Origin: an uncultured Lachnospiraceae bacterium
Lineage (GTDB): Bacteria > Bacillota > Clostridia > Lachnospirales > Lachnospiraceae
Assembly: GCA_945827805.1 (NCBI GenBank)
Contig: CALZOU010000006.1
Coordinates: 1-44,738, forward strand
Length of the DNA: 44,738 nt
Direction: 5' to 3'
In this document: piece by piece, positions 35,048 through 42,500 of the stretch
Position numbering within the stretch: position 1 is the first letter of the stretch
How the letters are laid out: every line of letters starts with the position of its first letter
Translations under genes and position numbers: made by a program
Notes under the pieces: model-generated
Databases searched by the model: none
Seen by the model: only the letters and a program-made list of their open reading frames with translations
What the model was told of the DNA's origin: nothing

Positions 35048-35683
35048 TTACTTACCGGACTTAACGGTTTCTTTGATAGTTACCATTGCTTTCTTCGGTC
35101 CCGGTACAGCGCCCTTAACCAGAAGCAGATTGTTTTCAGCATCTACTCTTACGATTTCCAGATTCTGAACAGTTACTTTCTTGTTACCCATCTGACCCGG
35201 CATCTTTTTGCCTTTGAATACGCGGCTCGGATCGGAAGAAGAACCATTGGAACCTGCATGACGATGGAACTTGGAACCATGAGCCATCGGTCCTCTGCTC
35301 TGACCGTGTCTCTTGATAGCGCCCTGTAATCCTTTACCTTTGGAAATGGCGGTCACATCGATCTTGTCACCAGCGACAAAGATGTCAGCTTTGATTTCCT
35401 GGCCCAATGCATAGTTTTCTGCATCTTCCAGTTTGAACTCTCTGATGTATCTCTTGTAGGATACGCCAGCTTTGTCAAAGTGTCCTTTCAGCGGTTTGTT
35501 GACCAGTTTTTCTCTCTTGTCAGCAAAACCAACCTGTACTGCGCTATAACCGTCGTTCTCAACAGTTTTAACCTGTGTAACAACAACAGGACCAGCCTGC
35601 AGTACTGTTACGGGAGTAAGCACTCCGTCTTCGTTGAAGATTTGAGTCATTCCGACTTTGGTAGCTAAGATAGCTTTCTTCAT
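35048..35683 (-). CDS. rplC: 50S ribosomal protein L3
   Basis: A 211-residue L3 that initiates 50S assembly and reaches the peptidyl-transferase centre with a long loop. [29 protein letters not shown] at the start, [28 protein letters not shown] in the middle and [14 protein letters not shown] at the end are diagnostic. AGGAGG lies upstream. The 136-nt gap to rpsJ has no gene. Confidence 0.97.
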   Translation of the reverse strand: MKKAILATKVGMTQIFNEDGVLTPVTVLQAGPVVVTQVKTVENDGYSAVQVGFADKREKLVNKPLKGHFDKAGVSYKRYIREFKLEDAENYALGQEIKADIFVAGDKIDVTAISKGKGLQGAIKRHGQSRGPMAHGSKFHRHAGSNGSSSDPSRVFKGKKMPGQMGNKKVTVQNLEIVRVDAENNLLLVKGAVPGPKKAMVTIKETVKSGK

Positions 35684-35819
35684 TCTTTTTTACCTCCTGT
35701 TAATCTACAGCGGATCGCTTTTGGCGATCATCCTAGAACAGTAGATATATGTGGAATGATGGATCATTACTTCTATATCTAAAGCTTCAGGACTGTTACC
35801 AAATTTGTTTTACAGAAAA

Positions 35820-36137
35820 TTATTTCTGTTTCATTTTGATATCAATGTACACACCAGCCGGCATTTCCAGTCTGCTCAGCGCATCTACAGTTTTCTGTGT
35901 AGGTGTGATGATATCGATCAGTCTTTTATGAGTTCTCTGCTCAAACTGCTCGCGGCTGTCTTTGTATTTGTGAACAGCACGAAGAATTGTAACTACCTCT
36001 TTCTTTGTCGGAAGGGGTACCGGACCACTCACTACAGATCCGTTCTTCTTTACAGTTTCGATGATTTTAGCTGCAGATGCATCAACCAGCTGATGATCAT
36101 AAGCTTTCAGTGTGATTCTCATTACTTGACTTGCCAT
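35820..36137 (-). CDS. rpsJ: 30S ribosomal protein S10
   Basis: A 105-residue S10, a 30S head protein that also acts as NusE in antitermination complexes. [41 protein letters not shown] and the [17 protein letters not shown] end are diagnostic. The start at 36137 has AAGGAGG upstream; an ATG five codons later would match the minimal S10 length. A longer frame to 36221 would run into the leader. It is the first gene of the S10-spc unit, after a leader of about 220 nt. Confidence 0.97.
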   Translation of the reverse strand: MASQVMRITLKAYDHQLVDASAAKIIETVKKNGSVVSGPVPLPTKKEVVTILRAVHKYKDSREQFEQRTHKRLIDIITPTQKTVDALSRLEMPAGVYIDIKMKQK

Positions 36138-36358
36138 AAAAAAAGTCGCCTCCTTTTCGCTTTTTCGAGCGACAAGCGGTGACTGTACACTTTCCCGTGT
36201 GTGTCCTAAAAGGCTGCACACGTTGTTTCCATACTCTCAATGGACGTTGTAAGTTTTGTACAGTGACTTGTCGTCAGTTATCTTGAACTTGACATTCGCT
36301 CCACGGAAAACCTGTCTTTCGACAGCAACCTCACGCTTCATCGCTATCATGTCACAAC
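36138..36358 (-). promoter_or_regulatory. Long structured leader of the S10 operon (candidate r-protein autoregulatory leader)
   Basis: The predicted transcript starts near 36358 and runs about 220 nt before rpsJ. A long-range pairing brings 36257-36273 against 36170-36189 (CGACAAG and ACTGTACA arms around an internal loop), next to the rpsJ translation start. Inside it are further pairings such as CGTGTG/CACACG. L4-controlled S10 leaders are known in other bacteria; whether L4 acts here is inference. Confidence 0.6.
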
Positions 36359-36364
36359 GTTTGC

Positions 36365-36393
36365 ATTATACAAGAAACCCCTCGCCTTGGCAA
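36365..36393 (-). promoter_or_regulatory. S10 operon promoter
   Basis: Minus-strand TTGCCA (36393-36388), 17-nt spacer, perfect TATAAT (36370-36365). It is the only strong promoter visible upstream of rpsJ. Confidence 0.85.
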
Positions 36394-36402
36394 GGGGTTT
36401 CT
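36373..36402. promoter_or_regulatory. Palindrome overlapping the S10 promoter, possible terminator for the upstream gene
   Basis: AGAAACCCCT (36373-36382) and AGGGGTTTCT (36393-36402) form a 10-bp perfect inverted repeat covering the -35 and most of the spacer. On the minus strand it could terminate the membrane-protein gene (short TTTCTTGT tail); on the plus strand a T-rich tract follows. No other gene is in the 364-nt gap 36138-36501. Confidence 0.55.
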
Positions 36403-36501
36403 GAATATTTTTGTTTTTTTTTCCGTACATTCGCATCGCACTCTTACCGCCTAATCCGCAGGTGTTTCAGCTGTCTTGTGCGGCTATTGGACATTTCTTC
36501 C

Positions 36502-37629
36502 TTATAATATAGATGAATAATCGAGAAGTGTCAGACCCAGATCGCGGTCTTCTACAATATCAGGCTCATCTCCTGCGAGAATTGCCTTGCGAATCAATTC
36601 ATCTGCGCTATAGCAGGGGATTACAATCTGCTGAGAGTCTTCCTGCAGCGTCTCCTGAGAAGCAACGGCCATCTCATTTTCGGCATCCCCTGCAGTCTGT
36701 GTCTCATGTTCATTTGCTGCAGCGCCGGATACTTCCTGCGTTAAAGCCATTTCCGGATTAATTGCCGGTTCTGCAGCAGTTCTATTCTGCCCAACAGGAT
36801 CCTGATCCTCTGCCATGGCACTTGCCACGGAAGAAGCAATCTCTGCTCTGGCCGCTTCAAAAAGATCTGCTGTATTCTGTACCGGCTCCGGCTCAGCTTC
36901 AATAGCTCTTGTCGTAGGCTCCTCGTTCAGATGTTTAGCTTCCTTTTTCGCTGCCTTTCTGGCCCTTTTGGCCGCTTTCTTTTCTTCTTTCTTTTTCAGG
37001 TATGCTTCATACTCTTCGTCTTCTTCCTCATCCCTGGCTTCTTTAGCAGCTTTCTTTCTGGCCTTTTTCTCTTTTTTCATTTTTTTCTTTTCTTCACGGG
37101 CCTGCTCCATTTCCTCTGCATCCCCGTCTTCATCATCCTCTTCTTCCTCCTGAAGCTTGTCTTTTCTCCAAATTTCCGAAAGGATAAACAAAAGCAGGAG
37201 CAGCACTGCCGCCAGACCAATGATTACCCATCCCTTTACTGATCCGGCAGCTACAGCCAGATATCCCAGCACAGGAACTGTGACAAATACCACACATACT
37301 GATGAGAGGGTTTTCTCTACAGTCTGGGCCGCATCATTTCTTGCATCCTTTAATACCACAGTACCATTTTCAGCATCTACTGCATTTACACGATACAAAT
37401 ATTCGGAACCGTCTGTTTCCTCGATAAACACGTTATCGCCAAATTCAACGTCCTGCAGGCTCTTTGACTGTCCATACACTACCGTTCCCACTGACAGGTT
37501 CGTTTCCACTCTGTCATTTTCAATAATATTCATCTCCACACCCAACAATGACGGTACCAGCAATGCTGCTGCCGACAAAAGGGCACAGACCAGAACAATA
37601 TTCACGATTATTTTTAAAAACTTTGACAT
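36502..37629 (-). CDS. Signal-peptidase-I-like membrane protein with a charged cytoplasmic tail, catalytic residues not seen
   Basis: A 375-residue protein. Residues 5-30 form one membrane segment and about 134-151 a second. The 80-residue part between them resembles the SipW-type signal peptidase fold (GTVVYGQ, VEFGDNVFIE, YRVNAVDAENGTVVLKDARNDA, VPVLGYLAVA). The usual S-x-M-x-P active site is absent. A highly charged Lys/Glu region follows (about 155-235), probably coiled-coil and cytoplasmic, then an acidic low-complexity tail. The start at 37629 has AAGGAG 7 nt upstream; a longer frame to 37662 has no such site. It stands alone, upstream of the S10 promoter, with its own promoter. Function unknown; it may be a non-catalytic scaffold. 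Confidence 0.7.
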   Translation of the reverse strand: MSKFLKIIVNIVLVCALLSAAALLVPSLLGVEMNIIENDRVETNLSVGTVVYGQSKSLQDVEFGDNVFIEETDGSEYLYRVNAVDAENGTVVLKDARNDAAQTVEKTLSSVCVVFVTVPVLGYLAVAAGSVKGWVIIGLAAVLLLLLFILSEIWRKDKLQEEEEDDEDGDAEEMEQAREEKKKMKKEKKARKKAAKEARDEEEDEEYEAYLKKKEEKKAAKRARKAAKKEAKHLNEEPTTRAIEAEPEPVQNTADLFEAARAEIASSVASAMAEDQDPVGQNRTAAEPAINPEMALTQEVSGAAANEHETQTAGDAENEMAVASQETLQEDSQQIVIPCYSADELIRKAILAGDEPDIVEDRDLGLTLLDYSSIL

Positions 37630-37736
37630 TTCCGTACTCCTTATTGCTATACTGCTCCCCAAAGTAAAACCAACTTCATATATGTATCACATCATTTGTA
37701 TCTGTTCAGCGACTTCACAGATACGATACCTCATTC

Positions 37737-37764
37737 ATTATAACACATTACTGACTCATTGCAA
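37737..37764 (-). promoter_or_regulatory. Promoter of the signal-peptidase-like membrane protein gene
   Basis: Minus-strand TTGCAA (37764-37759), 16-nt spacer, TATAAT (37742-37737), about 107 nt before the ATG. Confidence 0.75.
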
Positions 37765-37798
37765 GATTTTTAAAACTAAGGGGTTTCTTGCATTCCCG

Positions 37799-37828
37799 GT
37801 TGCCATATATTGGCAACTCTATTATAAT
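37799..37828 (+). promoter_or_regulatory. Promoter of the GNAT gene with an overlapping 19-bp palindrome
   Basis: TTGCCA (37800-37805), 17-nt spacer, TATAAT (37823-37828). GTTGCCA-TATAT-TGGCAAC (37799-37817) is a perfect 7-5-7 inverted repeat covering the -35 and half of the spacer, a typical place for a repressor operator. Confidence 0.75.
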
Positions 37829-37856
37829 AGGTAAAAACTCTATTTCGGAGATTATT

Positions 37857-38612
37857 ATGGACAAAGAAATAAAACTGATCGAGGATCTGTCTCTGAATGC
37901 CTGGCCATCCCACCAGATGCAGATCTATGACAGCTGGATCCTGAGATTTTCTTATTTTTATACCCACCGCACCAACAGCGTGGAACAGCTTGGAGCGTCT
38001 ACTCTGCCTCTCGCAGAAAAAATCTCCTACTGCGAATCCATCTACCGCGACTGGGGCACTCCCTGCATTTTCAAGATCAATCCCTTTCTCATACCGGATT
38101 TTGACAATATGCTGGACAAACGGCACTATGAGATCGAACATGTCACAGAAGTCATGACGATGCAGATTCCTGACAACATCTGCCCCGTTTCTGATGTGCC
38201 GGTTCAGCTCGATCCCAAAATCCGCCCGGAATGGATCTTTTCTCTGTTTGACCTGAAAGAAATGACAAACGAAATCCACCGCCAGATTGTTCCTTCCATG
38301 TACCGTGCCATCCCGAAACGAACTATCGCCGCCCATATTGAGGCCGAGGGCCGCTATGTGGCCACCGGGCTTGGTATTCTGGACAGAGACTATATCGGCA
38401 TTTATGCCATCCATGTGGATCCAGCCTACCGCAGACAGCACTTTGCCCGGGCCATCTGCCAGAATCTGCTTCTTCAGGGGCAAAAGCAGGGCGCCCGCAA
38501 AGCCTATCTCCAAGTCGTACAGGGCAACACTCCCGCACGCAAATTATACGAACAGATCGGTTTTACCCAGCTGTATACCTACTGGTTCCGCGTCAGTCCC
38601 GATTATATCTGA
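37857..38612 (+). CDS. GNAT-family N-acetyltransferase
   Basis: A 251-residue protein with a GNAT domain in the C-terminal half (about 145-245). IGIYAIHVDPAYRRQHFARAICQNLL carries the acetyl-CoA-binding R/Q-x-x-G/A-type loop (RRQHFA), and NTPARKLYEQIGFTQLY is the usual terminal motif. The N-terminal half is a second, diverged GNAT-like region. It acetylates an amine on a small molecule or protein; substrate unknown. The start at 37857 has CGGAG 7 nt upstream. Its 3' end overlaps the end of whiA by 10 nt, tail to tail. Confidence 0.9.
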   Translation: MDKEIKLIEDLSLNAWPSHQMQIYDSWILRFSYFYTHRTNSVEQLGASTLPLAEKISYCESIYRDWGTPCIFKINPFLIPDFDNMLDKRHYEIEHVTEVMTMQIPDNICPVSDVPVQLDPKIRPEWIFSLFDLKEMTNEIHRQIVPSMYRAIPKRTIAAHIEAEGRYVATGLGILDRDYIGIYAIHVDPAYRRQHFARAICQNLLLQGQKQGARKAYLQVVQGNTPARKLYEQIGFTQLYTYWFRVSPDYI

Positions 38613-39559
38613 TGGGCAGCCCGCAGTTTCTCTGCGATCTCCCCCAGTTTTCTAAGCCGGTGATTGACACCGGATTTTCCCACAGGCGGATTTAACAGCT
38701 CCCCCAGCTCCTTCAGTGAAACATCCGGATATTCCAAGCGAATCTCCGCAATTTCCCGAAGATTCTGAGGGAGATTTTTTAATTCTCCGCATGCCTCAAT
38801 ATAGCGTATATCCTCGATCTGACGCACAGCGGCCGAAACCGTTTTGTTTAAATTTGCGGTCTCACAATTTACCTGCCGATTCAGATTATTGCGCATTTCT
38901 TTCAGAATCAGTACATTTTCCATGGCAAACAGATGCCTGGTAGCACCAATACTGCCCAGAAAAGAAGCGATCTGTTCCCCCTCTTTAAGGTAAACCACAT
39001 CATTTTTCTTTCTCGTCACAATACGTGCATCCATCCCCAGCTCATTCAGCACCTGTTTGAGCACCTGTGCCCGCTCTTTTTGCTGACAGACAATCTCCAG
39101 ATGATAGGATTTCTGAGGATCACTGACAGATCCGCTGGCAAGAAAAGCCCCACGGATATAGGCACGCCTGCAGCAATCCTTTTTCAAAAGCGCCAGCTGG
39201 CTGTACTCTACCTCTTCTCTCACAAATCCATCTTCATCCAGCACACACACTGCATCCAGAATATGTACAGCATCTTCATGATCATCCACCACCAGATGAT
39301 AGGTGGATGCCTTTGTAAGATATTCGTTTTTTCTGAGAATGACTGCCGCCTGAATACCAAACAGTTTTTTTACCAGCGAATAGTATTTTCTGGCGAGGCA
39401 CACATTCTCCGTGCGTACCTCCAGCTCATACCGGTCATCCTCGTCGATCATGATCTGTCCACATCCGGAAATGATCGCCGCCAGTTCAGCCAGACGGCAA
39501 TGTCGGCTGCTGTCTGTGATTTTTGAAAGTTCTTCTTTTATTTCACCGGAAAAAGACAT
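38603..39559 (-). CDS. whiA: DNA-binding protein WhiA
   Basis: A 318-residue WhiA: an N-terminal degenerate LAGLIDADG homing-endonuclease-like domain (about 1-200; CCRRAYIRGAFLASGSVSDPQKSYHLEIV) and a C-terminal helix-turn-helix (about 225-315; LKELGELLNPPVGKSGVNHRLRKL). It influences cell division and chromosome segregation in Gram-positives and sporulation in Streptomyces. AAAGGA lies upstream of the ATG. It is the last gene of murB-rapZ-whiA. The yvcK/glmR gene, often placed between rapZ and whiA in Firmicutes, is absent here. Confidence 0.96.
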   Translation of the reverse strand: MSFSGEIKEELSKITDSSRHCRLAELAAIISGCGQIMIDEDDRYELEVRTENVCLARKYYSLVKKLFGIQAAVILRKNEYLTKASTYHLVVDDHEDAVHILDAVCVLDEDGFVREEVEYSQLALLKKDCCRRAYIRGAFLASGSVSDPQKSYHLEIVCQQKERAQVLKQVLNELGMDARIVTRKKNDVVYLKEGEQIASFLGSIGATRHLFAMENVLILKEMRNNLNRQVNCETANLNKTVSAAVRQIEDIRYIEACGELKNLPQNLREIAEIRLEYPDVSLKELGELLNPPVGKSGVNHRLRKLGEIAEKLRAAHQI

Positions 39560-39572
39560 GCTCTGTATCCTT

Positions 39573-40457
39573 TCAGTGTGCTTTTACGATGGCATCCTTC
39601 TCAATATCTCTGTGTTCCAGGCGAAGCCCGATGGTCTCCATCCGGGTAAGGCGCTGATACAGATGGTTTGCCAGCGTCACAGAGCGATGCTTGCCTCCCG
39701 TACAGCCCACAGCAATTACCAGCTGATGCTTGCCCTCATCTATATAATTTGGAATCAGAAACTGTAAAAGATCAGTCAGCTTATCCAGAAACATCTGGGC
39801 CTGCTCGTGTTTCATTACATAATCGCTGACCGGCGCATCGTTGCCTGTCAGGGGACGAAGCTCCTCAAAATAGTAGGGATTCGGAAGAAAACGCACATCA
39901 AATACCAGATCTGCATCTTCCGGGATACCGTATTTAAAACCAAAGGAAACCACAGAAACCATAAGACTGTTAAACTTCTGTCCACTGACAAAGATTTTCT
40001 CCAGCTCTATTTTCAGTTCTCTGGTCAGTAAATGAGTGGTATCCAGCACATAATCTGATCGCAGCTTAATATCCCTAAGCATTTCCCTTTCGAGATGGAT
40101 TCCCGGCTGCACACGACCGTTTCCTACCAAAGGATGTTTTCTTCGTGTTTCTTTATAACGTTTTGTCAGTACCTCATCCGATGCCTCCAGAAACAGGATC
40201 TCGCACTTGATATCCAGGGCATCCAGCTCGCCCAGCGCTTTCCCCAGCTGTTCAAAAGATTTATGGCTGCGCACATCCATTCCCAGTGCCACCTGAGAAA
40301 AATCGCCGGTCACCTTATTTTGCTGCACAAACTCTGCGAAACGCCCCAAAAGCGGAACCGGCAGATTATCCACGCAAAAAAAACCCATATCTTCCAGCAT
40401 CTTCAACGTCGTAGATTTTCCGGCGCCGGACATACCGGTTACAATAATAAATCTCAT
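39573..40457 (-). CDS. rapZ: RNase adapter/nucleotide-binding protein RapZ
   Basis: A 294-residue P-loop protein. Walker A is GMSGAGKST (8-16). DMGFFCVDNLP and DVRFLPNPYYFEELRPLTGND are RapZ signatures, and the C-terminal GCTGGKHRSVTLAN domain binds small RNAs or glucosamine-6-phosphate in E. coli. In Firmicutes the exact role (GlcN6P sensing, cell-wall metabolism) is less settled. It lies 11 nt after murB and 13 nt before whiA, so the three are one operon linking cell-wall precursor supply with division. Confidence 0.96.
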   Translation of the reverse strand: MRFIIVTGMSGAGKSTTLKMLEDMGFFCVDNLPVPLLGRFAEFVQQNKVTGDFSQVALGMDVRSHKSFEQLGKALGELDALDIKCEILFLEASDEVLTKRYKETRRKHPLVGNGRVQPGIHLEREMLRDIKLRSDYVLDTTHLLTRELKIELEKIFVSGQKFNSLMVSVVSFGFKYGIPEDADLVFDVRFLPNPYYFEELRPLTGNDAPVSDYVMKHEQAQMFLDKLTDLLQFLIPNYIDEGKHQLVIAVGCTGGKHRSVTLANHLYQRLTRMETIGLRLEHRDIEKDAIVKAH

Positions 40458-40468
40458 ACCTGCACCTT

Positions 40469-41386
40469 CTATCTGTCAAATCCAAGGAAACGAATCTCCG
40501 GTTCCAGCTCTTTTCCATACTTTTCCATAACAACCTGCTGCACATGGGAGATCACTCCGCACACATCCTCTGCGGTAGCCTTTCCGGCATTGACTACAAA
40601 ACCGCAATGCTTCTCTGACACCATGGCATCACCTATCCGAAAACCTCGAAGTCCTGCATCCATGATCAATTTACCGGCAAATGCACCTTCCGGTCGTTTA
40701 AATGTACTGCCTGCACTTGGATACTCCAGTGGCTGCTTAGCGATTCTTTTTTCTTTCAGGTCATCCATCTGTGCCTGAATTTTCTCAGGATCTCCCTTTT
40801 CAAGATGGATCCTGGCTCCCAGTACTACGTACTGTTTCTCCATCATAATGCTGTGCCGATATCCCAGCTCCAGCTGATCGGCCGCCAGTTCCACGATCTG
40901 TCCCTTATCATCCAGAGCCCGTACACCCACAAGGATCTGACTCATCTCACCGCCATAGGCTCCTGCATTCATCATACAGGCGCCCCCCAGACTTCCCGGG
41001 ATTCCCGCTGCAAACTCCATACCTGTCAATCCATGTGCAAGTGCTGCGTGAGCCACCTGTGACAGCATGGCGCCTGTCTTTGCTGTGATCTCTGTCCCTT
41101 CTACAGAGATATCCCGCAGATCAGATCCGATATGCACTACAACACCATCATAGCCCTGATCACTGACAAGAAGATTGCTTCCGTTACCCAGGATAAAATA
41201 TGGTGCACCCTGGCTGCGGCAGATTTCAATTGCCGTCACCAGATCCTTTTCACTCTTTGGTGTAACAAACACACTGGCCGGTCCGCCGATACGAAATGTA
41301 GTATGTCTGCTCATCAACTCATCTGTACAGACTGAATCCGGTGCCAGTCGTTCTTCCAACAATTTTTTTATGACTAACTGCTCCAT
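40469..41386 (-). CDS. murB: UDP-N-acetylenolpyruvoylglucosamine reductase
   Basis: A 305-residue FAD enzyme that reduces UDP-GlcNAc-enolpyruvate to UDP-MurNAc with NADPH in peptidoglycan synthesis. The FAD-binding region is seen as FRIGGPASVFVTP and YFILGNGSNLLVSDQGYDG, the substrate region as AAGIPGSLGGACMMNAGAYGGEMS, and the C-terminal domain as PSAGSTFKRPEG and EKHCGFVVN. Length and layout match type II MurB. GGAG lies upstream of the ATG. It starts the murB-rapZ-whiA operon from the promoter at 41442-41471. Confidence 0.97.
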   Translation of the reverse strand: MEQLVIKKLLEERLAPDSVCTDELMSRHTTFRIGGPASVFVTPKSEKDLVTAIEICRSQGAPYFILGNGSNLLVSDQGYDGVVVHIGSDLRDISVEGTEITAKTGAMLSQVAHAALAHGLTGMEFAAGIPGSLGGACMMNAGAYGGEMSQILVGVRALDDKGQIVELAADQLELGYRHSIMMEKQYVVLGARIHLEKGDPEKIQAQMDDLKEKRIAKQPLEYPSAGSTFKRPEGAFAGKLIMDAGLRGFRIGDAMVSEKHCGFVVNAGKATAEDVCGVISHVQQVVMEKYGKELEPEIRFLGFDR

Positions 41387-41441
41387 TCAGTTCTCCATTC
41401 CTGCTAATCTTTACTATTTACTTTTGCTCATAATCTTTTTT

Positions 41442-41471
41442 ATTATACTATGATTCTTTTTGTAATAGCAA
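41442..41471 (-). promoter_or_regulatory. Promoter of murB-rapZ-whiA
   Basis: Minus-strand TTGCTA (41471-41466), 18-nt spacer, TATAAT (41447-41442), about 56 nt before the murB ATG. Confidence 0.65.
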
Positions 41472-41503
41472 TATTTTTCCTTTGATAGAACAGTATTTTC
41501 ATA

Positions 41504-41535
41504 AAGAAAGGACTGCCCCACGGCAGCCCTTTCTT
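41504..41535 (-). terminator. Terminator after the DUF718-like gene
   Basis: AAGAAAGG (41504-41511) pairs with CCTTTCTT (41528-41535), with inner CTGCC/GGCAG and a 4-nt loop. It lies 20 nt after the stop at 41556 and upstream of the murB promoter. Confidence 0.75.
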
Positions 41536-41555
41536 CATTATTATGTAGTTTGGCA

Positions 41556-42023
41556 TCAAAGATGAATAGATTCGCTCCAGTCATCCTCGTCAAAGCTGAA
41601 ATCCTTTTCGGAAACAGCTTCCACCATATGACCATTAACCATAGATCTGTACATTTCTGTAAGCGGTGCCTCATCATCGTCATCCGGCATCGGACTTTCC
41701 ATGAGGATACGTCCGGCTACTTTTACGGGTGCCCACCAGTTGGTGCGGCCAAGCTCTGTCACCGGTACATCTCTTCTTCTCTTGGAAACCAGTGTGGGAG
41801 CGATCAGCGGATGTGCGGTATACTCCTGCATATCTTTGTGGAAATCCTTGCCGACATAATCAAAGGTCTCCAGAATCATCTCGTTCATTCTGTAGAAGCA
41901 TTTGTTGCGAATACCATAGGTCCAGGCAACCCTCTGCTCCTCTACGGACGGATTCAGGAACTGCTGCAGTACAGCTTCTCTCTTTTCCGGTACGATGTAA
42001 ATCAGTTCTGCTACTTGAATCAT
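41556..42023 (-). CDS. Small protein resembling L-rhamnose mutarotase (DUF718-like)
   Basis: A 155-residue protein. The N-terminal 110 residues resemble the dimeric ferredoxin-like fold of the RhaM/DUF718 group (ELIYIVPEKREAVLQQF, VAWTYGIRNKCFYRMNEMILETFDYVG, WWAPVKV). The tail is strongly acidic (PDDDDEAP, FSFDEDDW), which is unusual for the enzyme. No rhamnose genes are nearby, so the enzymatic role is a guess; it could be a metabolite-binding relative. A GGAG-type site lies 9 nt upstream of the ATG. It has its own promoter and terminator and so forms a single-gene unit. Confidence 0.6.
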   Translation of the reverse strand: MIQVAELIYIVPEKREAVLQQFLNPSVEEQRVAWTYGIRNKCFYRMNEMILETFDYVGKDFHKDMQEYTAHPLIAPTLVSKRRRDVPVTELGRTNWWAPVKVAGRILMESPMPDDDDEAPLTEMYRSMVNGHMVEAVSEKDFSFDEDDWSESIHL

Positions 42024-42076
42024 GATCAGTTCTCCTTTTCAAATTTTGTTGTAAAACCTTTTTCCCAATACAATGT

Positions 42077-42105
42077 ATTCTAACATGCACCATCGCATCT
42101 GTCAA
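42077..42105 (-). promoter_or_regulatory. Promoter of the DUF718-like gene
   Basis: Minus-strand TTGACA (42105-42100), 17-nt spacer, TAGAAT (42082-42077), about 53 nt before the ATG. This is a near-consensus promoter. Confidence 0.8.
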
Positions 42106-42150
42106 TTCGTACAGATATTCTATATTTTTTTCATACCTTTTGTACACTTT

Positions 42151-42180
42151 TACTGTTCACTGGCAAGCCAGTAAACAGTA
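42151..42180. repeat. Short dispersed palindromic repeat, copy 2
   Basis: TACTGTTcACTGG-caag-CCAGTaAACAGTA, symmetrical over 30 bases, nearly identical to the copy at 17345-17372. It lies between the divergent promoters of the DUF718-like gene and thrS. Confidence 0.65.
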
Positions 42181-42200
42181 ATCTTTTAATAATTCCCGGC

Positions 42201-42229
42201 TTGCATCCTTTCTGATGATGTGCTATGAT
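42201..42229 (+). promoter_or_regulatory. thrS promoter
   Basis: TTGCAT (42201-42206), 17-nt spacer, TATGAT (42224-42229). The T-box leader begins immediately downstream. Confidence 0.85.
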
Positions 42230-42235
42230 GCAAGA

Positions 42236-42468
42236 GATATGAAAATAACGATGACGGAACGAGTAGTGCAACAGTACTCACCCAGAGAGGACGGCCACGG
42301 CTGGAAGCTGTCTGTGAATGCTTTGCATGAAAACCACTCCTGAGTTGCGCGCGAACGGGACCTTCTCTTAAGCGCTGCCGTGCGGCTTACGTTACAGGCC
42401 ATGAGTGAAACAAAAGGTGGAACCGTGCATTTGCACCCTTGGATAAAATTATCCGTGGGTGCTTTTTT
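42236..42468 (+). promoter_or_regulatory. Threonine T-box leader with terminator
   Basis: A T-box riboswitch leader: Stem I region 42245-42370, a specifier ACC (Thr) at 42333-42335 in the GAAAACCAC context, and the conserved AAAGGTGGAACCGTG at about 42412-42426. The terminator is GCACCC/GGGTGC (42433-42462) with inner GGAT/ATCC, then T6. Uncharged tRNA-Thr would stabilise the antiterminator and allow thrS transcription. Confidence 0.92.
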
Positions 42469-42500
42469 ATTTTATATATTTATAATAGGAGAAGAGAACA

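Noticed and set aside
36250-36350. A 35-codon reading frame (starting MKREVAVERQ) in the S10 leader
   Set aside because: No ribosome binding site precedes it and it overlaps the structured leader; it could be a leader peptide but nothing supports translation.
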